Assembly: GCA_937920275.1 (NCBI GenBank)
Contig: CALGVD010000091.1
Location: forward strand, 1-34,403
Reading direction: 5' to 3'
DNA from: an uncultured Pseudomonadota bacterium
GTDB taxonomy: Bacteria > Pseudomonadota > Gammaproteobacteria > Steroidobacterales > Steroidobacteraceae
DNA length: 34,403 bases
Below, one piece after another: positions 7,270 through 16,783 of the stretch. Every line of letters starts with the position of its first letter. The first letter of the stretch is position 1. Below the pieces are notes generated by a model that was not told where the DNA came from, made no database searches, and saw nothing but the letters and a program-made list of their open reading frames with translations. The translations under genes and the position numbers were made by a program.

Positions 7270-8835
7270 ATGAGCACGCTCGATACCGAAATCGCTGGGT
7301 TCCAAGAGATCGCCTCTGACGGCGCAGCGCCTGTGGCTGCGGCGGTGCCGGCGGCGGGCGCCGGCGGTGGCTGCCACGGCGGTCGCGACACGATGCGCGC
7401 TGCCGCTGCTGCAGCGGGCAAGAGCGAGATCCTGGCGCAGTATGCGAAGGACTATCCCGCCGGTCCGCACGATCAGCCGCAGAGCATGTGCCCGGCCTTC
7501 GGGTCGCTGCGTGTCGGGCTACGGATGCGACGCACCGCGACCATCCTCTCCGGTTCCGCCTGCTGCGTGTACGGTCTCACCTTCACCTCGCATTTCTATG
7601 GCGCGCGCCGCACGGTCGGCTATGTGCCGTTCAACTCCGAGACCTTGGTCACCGGCAAGCTGTTCGAGGACATCCGCGAAGCGGTGCACTCGCTCGCCGA
7701 CCCCGAACAGTACGATGCCGTGGTGATCACCAATCTTTGTGTGCCCACCGCCTCCGGCGTGCCGTTGCAGCTGCTGCCGAAAGCGATCAACGGCGTACGC
7801 ATCATCGGTATCGATGTGCCGGGCTTCGGCATCCCGACCCATGCCGAGGCGAAAGATGTGCTCGCCGGCGCGATGTTGCGTTACGCGCGCCACGAAGTGG
7901 AAGCCGGGCCGGTGCCTGCGCCGCGTACCGGGCGCGCCGCCCAGCGCACGGTGACGCTGCTCGGTGAGATGTTCCCCGCCGATCCGGTCGGTATCGGCAT
8001 GCTGCTCGAGCCGATGGGGCTCGCCGCAGGGCAGGTGGTCCCGACCCGCGAGTGGCGCGAGCTCTACGCCGCGCTCGACGGTTCCGTGATCGCTGCGATC
8101 CATCCTTTCTACACCGCGTCCTGCCGCGAGTTCGAGGCTGCCGGTCGGCCCATCGTCGGCTCGGCGCCGGTCGGCGAGCACGGTACCGCCGCATGGCTTG
8201 AGGCGATCGGCGCGACCTGTGATGTGCCGCGCGCCCAGATCGACGCGGCGAAAGCCCGTGCGCTGCCGGCCATCCGCGCAGCGCTCGCTGCGGCGCCGAT
8301 CCGCGGCCGCATCACGCTCTCGGGCTACGAGGGTTCCGAGTTGCTGGTCGGGCGCCTGCTCGTCGAGAGCGGTGCGGACCTTCGCTATGTCGGCACCGCC
8401 TGCCCGCGCACCCGTTGGTCCGATGCCGACCGTGAGTGGCTCGAGGCGCATGGCGTGCATGTGCAGTTCCGTGCTTCGCTGGAGCAAGACCTCGCGGCGT
8501 TCGCCGAGTTCCGACCGGACCTCGCCATCGGCACGACGCCAGTGGTGCAGAAGGCCAAAGAAGCCGCGACGCCCGCCCTTTATTTCACCAACCTCATCTC
8601 CTCCCGACCGCTGATGGGCGCTGCCGGCGCCGGTTCGCTCGCGCACCTCATCAACACGGCCATGGAAGGCAAGGCGCGCTTCGACGAGATGCGCAGTTTC
8701 TTCGCCGGCGTGGGAGAGGGTGCCACCGCCGGCATCTGGTCTGAACAGCCGCAACTGCGCCCGGAGTTCCGCGAAGCCTATCGTCGCAAGCTCGACAAGC
8801 AGGCCAAGGCGCGCAAGGCGGAGGAACTGCCCTGA
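7270..8835 (+). CDS. bchY: Chlorophyllide a reductase subunit Y
   Basis: The 521-residue product is the NifD-like component of the catalytic (BchYZ)2 complex that receives electrons from BchX. The nitrogenase-type component I domain starts after about 70 residues with a MCPAFGSL segment and the SGSACCVYG stretch, which supplies cysteines for the catalytic cluster. The first 50 residues are Ala/Gly-rich ([16 protein letters not shown]) and poorly conserved in BchY proteins generally; a cysteine and a histidine sit in that stretch. The ATG at 7270 lies one base after the bchX stop, and the TGA at 8833-8835 shares its last base with the bchZ ATG. The order X-Y-Z is the standard one. Confidence 0.95.
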   Translation: MSTLDTEIAGFQEIASDGAAPVAAAVPAAGAGGGCHGGRDTMRAAAAAAGKSEILAQYAKDYPAGPHDQPQSMCPAFGSLRVGLRMRRTATILSGSACCVYGLTFTSHFYGARRTVGYVPFNSETLVTGKLFEDIREAVHSLADPEQYDAVVITNLCVPTASGVPLQLLPKAINGVRIIGIDVPGFGIPTHAEAKDVLAGAMLRYARHEVEAGPVPAPRTGRAAQRTVTLLGEMFPADPVGIGMLLEPMGLAAGQVVPTREWRELYAALDGSVIAAIHPFYTASCREFEAAGRPIVGSAPVGEHGTAAWLEAIGATCDVPRAQIDAAKARALPAIRAALAAAPIRGRITLSGYEGSELLVGRLLVESGADLRYVGTACPRTRWSDADREWLEAHGVHVQFRASLEQDLAAFAEFRPDLAIGTTPVVQKAKEAATPALYFTNLISSRPLMGAAGAGSLAHLINTAMEGKARFDEMRSFFAGVGEGATAGIWSEQPQLRPEFREAYRRKLDKQAKARKAEELP

Positions 8836-10289
8836 TGTTGGTGCTCGATCACGATCGCGCCGGCGGCTATTGGGGAGCGGTGTACGCATTCGCCGCCATC
8901 AAGGGCTTGCAGGTGATCATCGACGGTCCGGTCGGCTGCGAGAACCTGCCCGTGACCTCGGTGCTGCACTACACCGACGCGTTGCCACCGCACGAACTGC
9001 CGGTGGTGGTCACCGGTCTCGCCGAAGAGGAACTCGGTCAGCACGGTACCGAGGGCGCGATGAAACGCGCCCACAAGGTGCTCGATCCGGACCTGCCGGC
9101 GGTGGTGGTGACCGGCTCCATCGCCGAGATGATCGGTGGTGGTGTGACCCCCGAGGGCACCGCGATCAAGCGGTTCCTGCCGCGCACCATCGACGAAGAC
9201 CAGTGGCAATGCGCGAACCGTGCGTTGTGGTGGTTGTGGACCGAGTTCGGTCCGAAGAAAGTGCCGGCGCTCAAGCCGCGCGCGGAAGGGGCGAAGCCCC
9301 GCGTCAACATCATCGGTCCCGCCTACGGCATGTTCAACATGCCCTCCGACCTCGCCGAGATCCGTCGCCTCGTCGAAGGCATCGGTGCAGAGGTCAACAT
9401 GGAGTTCCCGCTGGGCTCACACCTCGCGGACATCACCAAGCTCGCCGATGCGGACGCGAATGTCTGTCTGTACCGTGAGTACGGCAAGCTGCTCTGCGAG
9501 GGTCTCGAGCGCCCCTGGCTTCAGGCGCCCATCGGCCTGCACAGCACCACCAAGTTCCTGCGATCGTTGGGCGAGCTGCTCGGGCTCGATCCTGAGCCGT
9601 TCATCGAGCGCGAGAAGCACACCACCATCAAGCCGTTGTGGGATCTGTGGCGTTCGGTCACCCAGGATTTCTTCGGCACCGCGAGTTTCGCCGTCGTGGC
9701 GGGCGAGACCTACGCGCGTGGCTTGCGCCACTTCCTCGAATCCGAGCTCGGTCTGCCGTGCAAGTTCTCGTTTGCGCGACGGCCCGGCGTCAAGCCCGAC
9801 AACGCGGCTGTTCGTAAAGCGGTACGCGAGAAAACCCCCCTCGTGCTATTCGGTAGCTACAACGAGCGCATGTACCTGGCCGAGCTCGGACCTCGTGCCA
9901 TCTATGTCCCGGCGTCGTTCCCCGGGGCGGTCATCCGACGCCACACCGGCACACCTTTCATGGGCTATGCCGGCGCCACCTACCTCGTACAGGAAGTGTG
10001 CAACGCGCTGTTCGACGCGCTGTTCCACATCCTGCCGCTCGGCACCGAGCTCGACCGGGTCGATCCGACCCCGGCGCGCGCGATGCGTGAGCCTTGCGTC
10101 TGGGACGAGGACGCTTTGCGGCTGCTCGACGAGCATGTCGCCGATGAACCCTATCTGGTGCGCATCTCCGCCGCCAAGGCCCTGCGTGACGCTGCTGAGC
10201 GTGCGACCCGGCAGGCCGGCGAGACGCGCGTGACGGCGGCCCGTGTGTCACGCGCACGGGTGGAAGTCGCCGGAGGGCGTGCGGCATGA
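8835..10289 (+). CDS. bchZ: Chlorophyllide a reductase subunit Z
   Basis: The 484-residue NifK-like partner of BchY forms the chlorophyllide-binding heterotetramer. The N-terminus shows the family pattern [14 protein letters not shown] and [18 protein letters not shown] with the cluster-region cysteine. The C-terminus has a PCP-red-like region ([19 protein letters not shown]) seen in BchZ and BchB. The ATG overlaps the bchY stop by one base. A 168-base gap then separates it from pufB, where Rhodobacter species carry pufQ; no PufQ-like protein is seen here. The last 20 codons are rich in Arg and Val and look like a variable tail. Confidence 0.95.
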   Translation: MLVLDHDRAGGYWGAVYAFAAIKGLQVIIDGPVGCENLPVTSVLHYTDALPPHELPVVVTGLAEEELGQHGTEGAMKRAHKVLDPDLPAVVVTGSIAEMIGGGVTPEGTAIKRFLPRTIDEDQWQCANRALWWLWTEFGPKKVPALKPRAEGAKPRVNIIGPAYGMFNMPSDLAEIRRLVEGIGAEVNMEFPLGSHLADITKLADADANVCLYREYGKLLCEGLERPWLQAPIGLHSTTKFLRSLGELLGLDPEPFIEREKHTTIKPLWDLWRSVTQDFFGTASFAVVAGETYARGLRHFLESELGLPCKFSFARRPGVKPDNAAVRKAVREKTPLVLFGSYNERMYLAELGPRAIYVPASFPGAVIRRHTGTPFMGYAGATYLVQEVCNALFDALFHILPLGTELDRVDPTPARAMREPCVWDEDALRLLDEHVADEPYLVRISAAKALRDAAERATRQAGETRVTAARVSRARVEVAGGRAA

Positions 10290-10374
10290 GCAGGAGAGCC
10301 ATGCCAGCGGCATCGAGCCGCGAAGAAGGGGAAAAGAATTGTCGGGCGACGGTGGCCGCAGGGTCACCGGCGCA

Positions 10375-10396
10375 GGTTGCGACCCGGGTCGCAGCC
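10375..10396 (+). other. Strong RNA hairpin between bchZ and pufB
   Basis: TGCGACCCGGGTCGCA (10378-10393) is a perfect 16-base palindrome. In RNA it extends through one G-U pair to 10375-10396, giving a nine-pair stem with a CCGG loop. It sits 62 bases before the pufB ATG, with no T-run after it. A role in puf mRNA processing or 5' stability is likely by analogy with other puf operons; a DNA-binding role cannot be excluded. Confidence 0.55.
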
Positions 10397-10426
10397 GACA
10401 GTCCCTGCCGTGCGGGAGTGCGCGGA

Positions 10427-10440
10427 AAACAACGTTGTTT
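10427..10440. repeat. Perfect 14-base palindrome just before the pufB ribosome site
   Basis: AAACAACGTTGTTT is fully self-complementary and ends three bases before AGGAGG (10444-10449). It is AT-rich in a GC-rich surrounding. It could be an operator or an RNA element affecting pufB translation; nothing in the sequence decides between these. Confidence 0.5.
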
Positions 10441-10457
10441 AGTAGGAGGTATCCGTA

Positions 10458-10601
10458 ATGGCTGAAGCAAAAAGCATATCTGGTGCGACGCCTGATGAGG
10501 CACGTGCCATCAACCGTTTCTTCTGGCTCGCGACCGGCGCGTGGTTCTTCACGTCGGTGCTCGCGCATTACCTGATCTGGAACTGGGTCCCCTGGTTCTG
10601 A
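10458..10601 (+). CDS. pufB: Light-harvesting 1 beta chain
   Basis: This 47-residue single-helix protein is the beta apoprotein of the core antenna that rings the reaction centre. The polar N-terminus (residues 1-20) leads to a membrane helix with the bacteriochlorophyll-ligating histidine H37 in the AHYLIWNW context, and it ends with the usual aromatic WVPWF. AGGAGG lies eight bases before the ATG, a strong ribosome site that fits high LH1 expression. It is followed by pufA after 27 bases with its own AAAGGAGA site. Length and the placement of H37 are typical of LH1 beta. LH2 beta is possible by sequence class, but the pufBALMC order settles it. Confidence 0.96.
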   Translation: MAEAKSISGATPDEARAINRFFWLATGAWFFTSVLAHYLIWNWVPWF

Positions 10602-10628
10602 TCACCTGAAAGTCAAAGGAGAACTGTT

Positions 10629-10838
10629 ATGTGGCGTATTTGGATGCTCATGGATCCCCGCAAGGTGATCATCATCGGTGGCGCGCTCGTGGCGACGATC
10701 GTCGCGACGAACCACTTCGTCCAACTGAGCACGAAGTATTCGTGCTGGCTCGACGGGACGGGTAGTGGAACCTGCCTCGCTCCGGCGCCGTCTGCTGCAC
10801 GCAATGTGCAGCACAACGCGCCGTTGCCGGGCGGCTGA
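10629..10838 (+). CDS. pufA: Light-harvesting 1 alpha chain
   Basis: The 69-residue protein is the alpha apoprotein of LH1. It begins with MWRIWMLMDPRKV, the typical cytoplasmic helix start, then a membrane helix with the bacteriochlorophyll ligand H29 (VATNHF), and the conserved WLDG end of the core at 40-43. About 26 extra residues rich in Ala, Pro and Gly follow, including a second cysteine (C49, besides C39); many LH1 alpha chains end within 10-15 residues of this point, though some carry processed tails. AAAGGAGA at 10615-10622 is a good ribosome site. A stable hairpin lies directly after the stop codon. Confidence 0.95.
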   Translation: MWRIWMLMDPRKVIIIGGALVATIVATNHFVQLSTKYSCWLDGTGSGTCLAPAPSAARNVQHNAPLPGG

Positions 10839-10850
10839 CCCGGATCGCTA

Positions 10851-10890
10851 CGGGTGGCGGGCCGGCCCATACGGACCGTCCCGTCGCCCG
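10851..10890 (+). other. mRNA-stabilising hairpin after pufA
   Basis: CGGGTGGCGGG (10851-10861) pairs along all 11 positions, two of them G-U, with CCCGTCGCCCG (10880-10890). No T-run follows. In Rhodobacter, hairpins at this place protect the pufBA segment from 3' decay and set the excess of LH1 over reaction-centre subunits; the position and strength here match that role. Confidence 0.65.
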
Positions 10891-10942
10891 CGGCGTTCCA
10901 TCGATAAGCAACTCTCATGGCAGCTGTTGACGGGGAAATGTC

Positions 10943-11767
10943 ATGGCAATGCTGAACTTTGAAAGAAAATACCGCGTCCGTGGCGGCACGCTGGTCGGCG
11001 GGGACCTGTTCGACTTCTGGGTCGGACCGTTCTATGTCGGCTTCTTCGGCGTCGTCTCGGCGCTGGCGGCCGTGCTCGGTACGCTGCTGCTGGTCTACGG
11101 CGCGGCGATCGGACCGACCTGGAACCTCTGGCAGATAAGCATCGCGCCGCCCGACCTCAAGTACGGACTCGGTCTCGCGCCGATCGCCGAAGGCGGGCTC
11201 TGGCAGTTGGTGACGATCTGCGCTTTGGTCGCGTTCACATCTTGGGCGCTGCGGGAGGTCGAGATCTGCCGCAAGCTCGGCATGGGATTCCATGTGCCGG
11301 TCGCTTTCGGCAGCGCGATCCTCGCCTATGCCACCCTGCAGGTGGTGCGGCCGATGCTGCTCGGTGCTTGGGGACATGCGTTCCCCTACGGTATCTACAG
11401 CCACCTCGACTGGGTGTCGAACGTGGCGTACCAGTACCTGCACTTCCACTACAACCCGGCGCACATGATCGCGGTGACCTTCTTCTTCACCACCGTGCTC
11501 GCGCTCGCGCTGCACGGCTCGTTGGTGCTCTCGGCGCTCAACCCTCCCGAGGGAGAGATCGTCAAGGGTTCCGAGCACGAGAACACGTTCTTCCGCGACA
11601 ACATCGGCTACTCCATCGGCACCCTCGGCATCCATCGCTTCGGCTTGTTGCTGGCGGTGAACGCGGGCGTCTGGAGCGCCATCTGCATCGTGGTGAGCGG
11701 GCCGTTCTGGACGCGCAGTTGGACGGACTGGTGGGCCTGGTGGCTCAACATGCCGATCTGGAACTGA
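10943..11767 (+). CDS. pufL: Photosynthetic reaction centre L subunit
   Basis: The 274-residue, five-helix membrane protein binds half of the reaction-centre cofactors and the QB site. All ligand positions are present, shifted by +1 relative to Rhodobacter numbering: H154 and H174 (accessory and special-pair bacteriochlorophyll), H191 and H231 (non-haem iron), E213 (QB proton path) and E105 (bacteriopheophytin). The ATG at 10943 is preceded by GGGGAA at a suitable distance; M3 is an alternative but gives no gain. The gene follows the pufA hairpin after 52 bases and precedes pufM by 11 bases. Confidence 0.98.
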   Translation: MAMLNFERKYRVRGGTLVGGDLFDFWVGPFYVGFFGVVSALAAVLGTLLLVYGAAIGPTWNLWQISIAPPDLKYGLGLAPIAEGGLWQLVTICALVAFTSWALREVEICRKLGMGFHVPVAFGSAILAYATLQVVRPMLLGAWGHAFPYGIYSHLDWVSNVAYQYLHFHYNPAHMIAVTFFFTTVLALALHGSLVLSALNPPEGEIVKGSEHENTFFRDNIGYSIGTLGIHRFGLLLAVNAGVWSAICIVVSGPFWTRSWTDWWAWWLNMPIWN

Positions 11768-11778
11768 GGAGCAAGACC

Positions 11779-12756
11779 ATGGCTGAATACCAAAATCTTT
11801 TCACCCGAGTGCAGGTCGACGCGCCGCATTATCCCGGCGTGCCGCACGAACCTCGGGGCATCTGGCAGCGCGGCATCAAGGCGAGCACCAACTACTGGCT
11901 CGGCAAGATCGGCGATGCGCAGGTCGGTCCGTTCTATCTCGGGACGACGGGCGTACTGTCCATCCTGTTCTTCATCCTCGCCTTCGAGATCATCGGGCTG
12001 AACATGCTCGCCTCGGTGAACTGGAATCCCCTCCAGTTCGTGCGGCAGTTGTTCTGGCTCGCCCTCGAGCCGCCGGCGCCCGAGTACGGACTGCGACTGC
12101 CGCCGCTCGCCCAAGGCGGTTGGTGGCTGATCGCCGGCTTCTTCCTGACGCTGTCGGTCATCCTCTGGTGGATCCGTACCTACGCCTTGGCGCGCAAGCT
12201 CAAGATGGGGACGCACACCGCCTGGGCGTTCGCTTCGGCCATCTGGCTGTTCCTCGTCCTCGGCTTCATCCGGCCGGTGATGATGGGCAGCTGGTCCGAG
12301 GCGGTGCCTTTCGGCATCTTCGCCCACCTCGACTGGACGGCCGCGTTCTCGCTGCGCTACGGCAACCTGCTCTACAACCCGTTCCATGCGCTCTCGATCG
12401 TGTTCCTCTACGGTTCGGTGCTGCTGTTCGCGATGCACGCCGGAACGATCATGGCGGTCAGCCGCTACGGCGGCGAGCGTGAGGTCGAGCAGTCGCTCGA
12501 CCGCGGCACCGCCTCGGAGCGCGCGGCGCTCTTCTGGCGCTGGACCATGGGGTTCAACGCCACGATGGAGTCGGTCCATCGCTGGGCGTGGTGGTTCGCG
12601 GTGTTGTGCACGCTCACCGGCGGCATCGGCATCTTGCTCACCGGCACGGTCGTCGACAACTGGTACCTGTGGGCGGTGAAGCACGGCGTCGCGCCGTCCT
12701 ACCCGACCACTTTCGAGGCGTTGCCCGATCCGGCGACGCTGCAGGGAGGCCCGTGA
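11779..12756 (+). CDS. pufM: Photosynthetic reaction centre M subunit
   Basis: The 325-residue product is the second membrane-spanning core subunit of the type-II reaction centre. Ligands are intact with a +1 offset: H183 and H203 for the bacteriochlorophylls, H220, E235 and H267 for the iron. The long N-terminus and a C-terminal tail passing the last helix ([16 protein letters not shown]) are typical of species with a PufC cytochrome. The ribosome site GAGGAGC lies shortly before the ATG at 11779. The stop codon overlaps the pufC ATG by one base, so pufM and pufC are probably translationally coupled. Confidence 0.98.
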   Translation: MAEYQNLFTRVQVDAPHYPGVPHEPRGIWQRGIKASTNYWLGKIGDAQVGPFYLGTTGVLSILFFILAFEIIGLNMLASVNWNPLQFVRQLFWLALEPPAPEYGLRLPPLAQGGWWLIAGFFLTLSVILWWIRTYALARKLKMGTHTAWAFASAIWLFLVLGFIRPVMMGSWSEAVPFGIFAHLDWTAAFSLRYGNLLYNPFHALSIVFLYGSVLLFAMHAGTIMAVSRYGGEREVEQSLDRGTASERAALFWRWTMGFNATMESVHRWAWWFAVLCTLTGGIGILLTGTVVDNWYLWAVKHGVAPSYPTTFEALPDPATLQGGP

Positions 12757-13916
12757 TGAAACACCTGATCAGGAATGGCGTCGCGACTTTGGTCGCGCTC
12801 GGCTTGCTGAGCGGCTGCGGTGAGCGGCCGCCGATCGACACGCAGCAGCTCGGCTACCGTGGCACGGGGATGGAACAGAACATCAACCCGCGCATCATGA
12901 AGACGGTGATGGCCGCCAACCAGCCCGGGCCGATCCAGCCCGCGGCTGACGGCAGCGGTCCGCTCGCCTCTGAGGTGTACCAGAACGTGCAGGTGCTCAA
13001 GGACCTCTCGGTCGGTGAGTTCACGCGCGTGATGCTCTCGATGGTCGATTGGGTCGCGCCTGCCGACCAAAAAAATTGCACCTACTGCCACAACGCCGAG
13101 AACTACGCCGACGAGAGCATGTACCAGTACCAGGTCGCACGGCGCATGTTGACCATGACCCGCGACATCAACAGCAATTGGCAGGCGCATGTCGGGCAGA
13201 CCGGCGTCACCTGTCACACCTGCCATCGCGGACAGCCGGTGCCGCCGTATGTCTGGTTCGTCGATCCCGGTTCCGGTCGCGAGAACGCCTTCGTAGGCAC
13301 CCGCGCCGAGCAGAACTCGGCGGTCACGGGTCTCGGCATCACGACCATCGGCCATTCGAGCTTGCCGTACGATCCGTACAGCCCGTACCTGCTCGGCAAC
13401 CTGCCGATCCGGGTCAACGGTCCGACGGCGTTGCCCACCGGCAACCGCAGCTCGATCAAGCAGGCCGAGTGGACCTACGCGCTGATGGTGCACATGTCCG
13501 ATTCGCTCGGTGTGAACTGCACCTACTGCCACAATTCGCGGGCGTTCGCGGAGTGGGACGGCGAGAGCCGGCCGCAACGCACCACCGCGTGGCACGGCAT
13601 CCGCATGGCGCGCGGCCTCAACAACGAGTACATGGTGCCGCTCACCGGCGTGTTCCCCGAGACCCGGCTGGGGCCGACCGGTGACGTCGCGAAGGTCAAT
13701 TGCCAGACCTGCCACCAGGGCGTGAACAAGCCCTACGGCGGGGTCAGCATGGCGAAGGACTACCCCGAGCTGCAGCGTGAGAAGGTGCTGCCGTTGGGGC
13801 CGGTCGAGGCGGCTGTGGATGCGATGGCGCCTACCGCGGATGCTGCGGCAGAGGTCTCAGAGGCGACCTCGCCGATGGCCTCGTCGACCACCGCTGTCGG
13901 CGCAGCGACAGGCTGA
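12756..13916 (+). CDS. pufC: Reaction centre tetraheme cytochrome c subunit
   Basis: The 386-residue lipoprotein docks on the periplasmic face of PufLM and re-reduces the special pair. A signal peptide ends in the lipobox LLSGC, with C21 as the lipidation site. Four haem c motifs are present: CTYCH at 108-112, CHTCH at 153-157, CTYCH at 255-259 and CQTCH at 316-320, so all four haems should bind. Axial methionines are supplied by helices such as RVMLSMVDW. The last roughly 35 residues form an Ala/Thr/Ser-rich tail that looks disordered and lies beyond the conserved fold. The ATG overlaps the pufM stop as TGATG. The gene is followed after 15 bases by ispH on the same strand. Confidence 0.97.
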   Translation: MKHLIRNGVATLVALGLLSGCGERPPIDTQQLGYRGTGMEQNINPRIMKTVMAANQPGPIQPAADGSGPLASEVYQNVQVLKDLSVGEFTRVMLSMVDWVAPADQKNCTYCHNAENYADESMYQYQVARRMLTMTRDINSNWQAHVGQTGVTCHTCHRGQPVPPYVWFVDPGSGRENAFVGTRAEQNSAVTGLGITTIGHSSLPYDPYSPYLLGNLPIRVNGPTALPTGNRSSIKQAEWTYALMVHMSDSLGVNCTYCHNSRAFAEWDGESRPQRTTAWHGIRMARGLNNEYMVPLTGVFPETRLGPTGDVAKVNCQTCHQGVNKPYGGVSMAKDYPELQREKVLPLGPVEAAVDAMAPTADAAAEVSEATSPMASSTTAVGAATG

Positions 13917-13931
13917 GGAGCGTAGGCGCGG

Positions 13932-14861
13932 ATGGAGGCGCTGCTCGCCCAGCCGCGCGGTTTCTGCGCCGGCGTGGCACGAGCGATCGAGATCGCCGAG
14001 CGGGCGCTCGCCACCTACGGCGCGCCGGTCTATGTGTTCCATGAGATCGTCCACAACAAGCATGTGGTGGACGATCTCGCGGGACGCGGCGCGGTGTTCG
14101 TCGATGACATCGATGCCGTCCCGCGCGGTGCATTGACGATATTCAGCGCCCATGGCGTGGCGACCGCGATCGTCGATCGCGCGCGCGAGCGCGGTCTGCG
14201 GGTGATCGACGCCACCTGTCCGCTCGTCACCAAAGTCCACCTTCAGGCGCAGCGCTTCTCACAGCGCGGACATGTCATCGTCGTCATCGGTCACGCGGGG
14301 CACGAAGAGGTCGAAGGCACCCGCGGGTCCGTCGGCGGCGAAGTGCATGTGGTCGGCTCCGTGGAGCAGATCGCGGCGCTGCCCATACGGGCAGGCACGC
14401 CGGTCGCCTATGTCACCCAGACCACGCTCTCCATCGACGATACCCGTGTGCTCATCGAAGCCTTGGAAGCACGCTATCCGGACATCGTCGGGCCGGGGCT
14501 CGACGACATCTGCTACGCCACGCTCAACCGCCAGCGTGCGGTACGCAGCTTGGTGAAGCACGTCGATCTGGTGTTGGTGGTCGGCTCGAGGAACAGCTCG
14601 AACGCCAACCGTCTCCAGGAGGTCGCCGCCGACCACGGTGTGCCGGCGCGGTTGCTTGAGACCGCCGATGAGATCGATCCAGCTTGGTTCGCCGGCGTTC
14701 GGCGTATCGGGGTCACGGCGGGCGCTTCCACCCCCGAGCACCTGGTGCAGGGTGTGATGTCCCGGCTGCGTGAGTTCGGGGTCGGCCAAGTGCGCGAGTT
14801 GCCGGGCTTGGCCGAGACGACCCGTTTCCGTCTGCCCGAGATGCTGCGCGCCTCAGCCTGA
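13932..14861 (+). CDS. ispH: 4-hydroxy-3-methylbut-2-enyl diphosphate reductase
   Basis: IspH (LytB) reduces HMBPP to IPP and DMAPP, the last MEP-pathway step, using an iron-sulfur cluster. The three cluster cysteines C12, C96 and C194 are in their usual contexts (PRGFCAGV, DATCPLV, DDICYAT). Active-site residues H41 (EIVHNKHV), H74 (SAHGV), H124 and E126 (GHAGHEE) are present. Length (309) is normal. The ATG at 13932 lies 15 bases after the pufC stop, with GAGGAGCG overlapping the pufC end as ribosome site, so it may be read from the puf transcript. It ends 11 bases from dxs, its convergent neighbour and the first enzyme of the same pathway. A second ispH copy elsewhere in the genome is common in such bacteria and cannot be judged here. 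Confidence 0.95.
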   Translation: MEALLAQPRGFCAGVARAIEIAERALATYGAPVYVFHEIVHNKHVVDDLAGRGAVFVDDIDAVPRGALTIFSAHGVATAIVDRARERGLRVIDATCPLVTKVHLQAQRFSQRGHVIVVIGHAGHEEVEGTRGSVGGEVHVVGSVEQIAALPIRAGTPVAYVTQTTLSIDDTRVLIEALEARYPDIVGPGLDDICYATLNRQRAVRSLVKHVDLVLVVGSRNSSNANRLQEVAADHGVPARLLETADEIDPAWFAGVRRIGVTAGASTPEHLVQGVMSRLREFGVGQVRELPGLAETTRFRLPEMLRASA

Positions 14862-14872
14862 CGGCTGCAGGC

Positions 14873-16783
14873 TCAGCGCAGTTGGCTGCGGGTCAGCAGC
14901 CGCAGCACGCCGCTGAACATCGGGTTGTTGCGCAGGCGCAGCGCGCGGCGTGGCGTCGCCCGCACTTCGGCGATCAACGCCGTATGGCGGGCGATGGCGT
15001 CGAAGATCCCGGGTACATCGAGACCGGCATCCTGCAGACACTGTTCGCGTGTGCCGTGCTCCAACGGGCGGTCGGGCAATCCGAGGTGCAGCACCGGGAT
15101 ATCTTGGCCATGACGGGCGAGCAGTTCGCTGACCGCGGTGCCCGCGCCGCCTGCGATGACGTTCTCCTCGAGCGTCACCAACAGGTCGTGGCTCGCCGCG
15201 AGCTCCAGCACCAAGGCTTCATCCAGCGGCTTCACGAAACGCATATCGGCGACGCTGGCATCGACGATCTCCGCGAACTCGTGCGCGGTGTGCACCAGCG
15301 TGCCGAAGGCGAGCAGGGCGATGCCTGAGCCGCGCCGCTGCAGTTCGCCGCGGCCGACCGGCAGCGGACGGGGCAGCAGTGCGAGCGCGCCGTCGGCGCT
15401 CGGTTCGTCGTCCTCGGTGAGCGCTGCGGTCGCGGTGCGACGAGATTCGCCGGCCGCCGCGGTGCGGGGATAGCGGATCGCGCTCGGGCCCTCGCCCTCG
15501 ATACCGGTGCGCAACATCGCGCGCAGGCTGTCCGCATCGCTCGGTGTCATGACGGTGATGCCGGGGACGCAACGCAGGAAGGACAGATCGAGGCTGCCGT
15601 TGTGCGTCGCGCCGTCCGGTCCGACCAAGCCGGCACGGTCGATCGCGAAGGTGACGGGCAGACCCTGCAGACAGACATCGTGCACCAGTTGGTCGAAGGC
15701 GCGCTGCAGGAAAGTGGAGTAGATGGCGACCACCGGGCGGAGTCCGCGGGCAGCAAGACCGGCGGCGAAGGTCACCGCGTGCTGCTCGGCGATGCCGACA
15801 TCGTGGTAACGGTCGGGAAAACGCTTGGCGAAGGCGACGAGGCCTGAGCCTTCGCGCATCGCCGGGGTGATGACGACGATTCGCGGGTCGCGCTCGGCGA
15901 GTTCACAGAGCCAATCGCCGAACACCTGGGTGTAGGTCGGCGCAGTCGGCTTGCCTGCGACGATGCCGGCGACCGGATCGAAGGGCGTCACGCCGTGGTA
16001 CTTGATCGGTTCCGCCTCGGCCCGCGCATAGCCTTTGCCCTTCACGGTCCGCACATGCAGCAGCTTCGGTCCCGGTATGCCTTGCAGACGACGGATCTCC
16101 GAGAGCAGCAGCGGCAGGTCGTGGCCGTCCACCGGGCCGCGGTAGTTGAAGCCGAGGGCATCGAAGAAACCGTCGACGTCCTGAACCGGGCCGTGGCCTC
16201 GGCTCGCCAAGTGGCGGCACAGCGCGCCGACGTTCTCGGAGATCGACATGCCGTTGTCGTTGAGCACGACCAGCAGGTCGGCGCCGAGCTCGCCGGCGTG
16301 GTCGAGGGCCTCGAAAGCAAGACCTGCCGTGAGCGCGCCGTCACCGATCACCGCCACCGCGCGCGTGGCGCTTCCTTGCTGGCGTGCGGCGGCCGCCATG
16401 CCGAGCGCGGCGCTGATCGAGGTGCTCGAATGGCCCGCGCCGAAGGCGTCATAGGGGCTTTCGTCGCGCTTGAGGAAGCCCGAGATGCCGTCCCGACGAC
16501 GGATGCCGGCGAGTGCGTCGCGCCGGCCGGTCAGCATCTTGTGCGGATAGGCCTGATGACCGACATCCCAGACCAGCGCGTCCTGCGGGGTGTCGTAGAG
16601 GTAATGCAGCGCGATCGCGAGTTCGACCGTGCCGAGACCGGCGGACAGGTGCCCCCCGCTGCGGGCGACGGAATCGAGCAGGCTGGCGCGCAGCTCGTCG
16701 GCGAGCTGCGTCAACTGCTCATCCGCGAGGCGGCGCAGGTCCGTGGGTGAGTCGATGCACGTCAGCAAGGCGGGCTTCGTCAT
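14873..16783 (-). CDS. dxs: 1-deoxy-D-xylulose-5-phosphate synthase
   Basis: Dxs condenses pyruvate and glyceraldehyde 3-phosphate with thiamine diphosphate, the entry step of the MEP pathway. The 636-residue length is normal. The TPP-binding motif GDGALTAG ... NDN runs from about residue 145 to 175, [10 protein letters not shown] and [11 protein letters not shown] mark the N-terminal domain, and [15 protein letters not shown] marks the transketolase central domain with the catalytic Glu near 365. A Pro/Arg-rich insertion ([18 protein letters not shown]) lies before the C-terminal domain. The ATG at 16783 overlaps the puhE stop as ATGA, so dxs is the last gene of the bchF-lhaA-puh operon and should follow photosystem regulation. 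Its cofactor need links it to the thiamine operon 12 kb away. Confidence 0.96.
   Translation of the reverse strand: MTKPALLTCIDSPTDLRRLADEQLTQLADELRASLLDSVARSGGHLSAGLGTVELAIALHYLYDTPQDALVWDVGHQAYPHKMLTGRRDALAGIRRRDGISGFLKRDESPYDAFGAGHSSTSISAALGMAAAARQQGSATRAVAVIGDGALTAGLAFEALDHAGELGADLLVVLNDNGMSISENVGALCRHLASRGHGPVQDVDGFFDALGFNYRGPVDGHDLPLLLSEIRRLQGIPGPKLLHVRTVKGKGYARAEAEPIKYHGVTPFDPVAGIVAGKPTAPTYTQVFGDWLCELAERDPRIVVITPAMREGSGLVAFAKRFPDRYHDVGIAEQHAVTFAAGLAARGLRPVVAIYSTFLQRAFDQLVHDVCLQGLPVTFAIDRAGLVGPDGATHNGSLDLSFLRCVPGITVMTPSDADSLRAMLRTGIEGEGPSAIRYPRTAAAGESRRTATAALTEDDEPSADGALALLPRPLPVGRGELQRRGSGIALLAFGTLVHTAHEFAEIVDASVADMRFVKPLDEALVLELAASHDLLVTLEENVIAGGAGTAVSELLARHGQDIPVLHLGLPDRPLEHGTREQCLQDAGLDVPGIFDAIARHTALIAEVRATPRRALRLRNNPMFSGVLRLLTRSQLR

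Noticed and set aside
7519-8889. Open frame of 456 codons on the minus strand across bchY.
   Set aside because: bchY is certain on the plus strand; the reverse frame shows no family features.
10286-10465. Small frame of 59 codons starting in a TGATG-like overlap with bchZ and ending inside pufB, at the pufQ position.
   Set aside because: It has no membrane helix, is Arg/Ala-rich and does not resemble PufQ; it runs through the hairpin and the pufB ribosome site, so it looks non-coding.
14884-14901. GGCTGC/GCAGCC hairpin near the end of dxs as a terminator between ispH and dxs.
   Set aside because: It is inside the dxs coding region, only six pairs long, and has no T-run; such pairs are common in GC-rich coding DNA.
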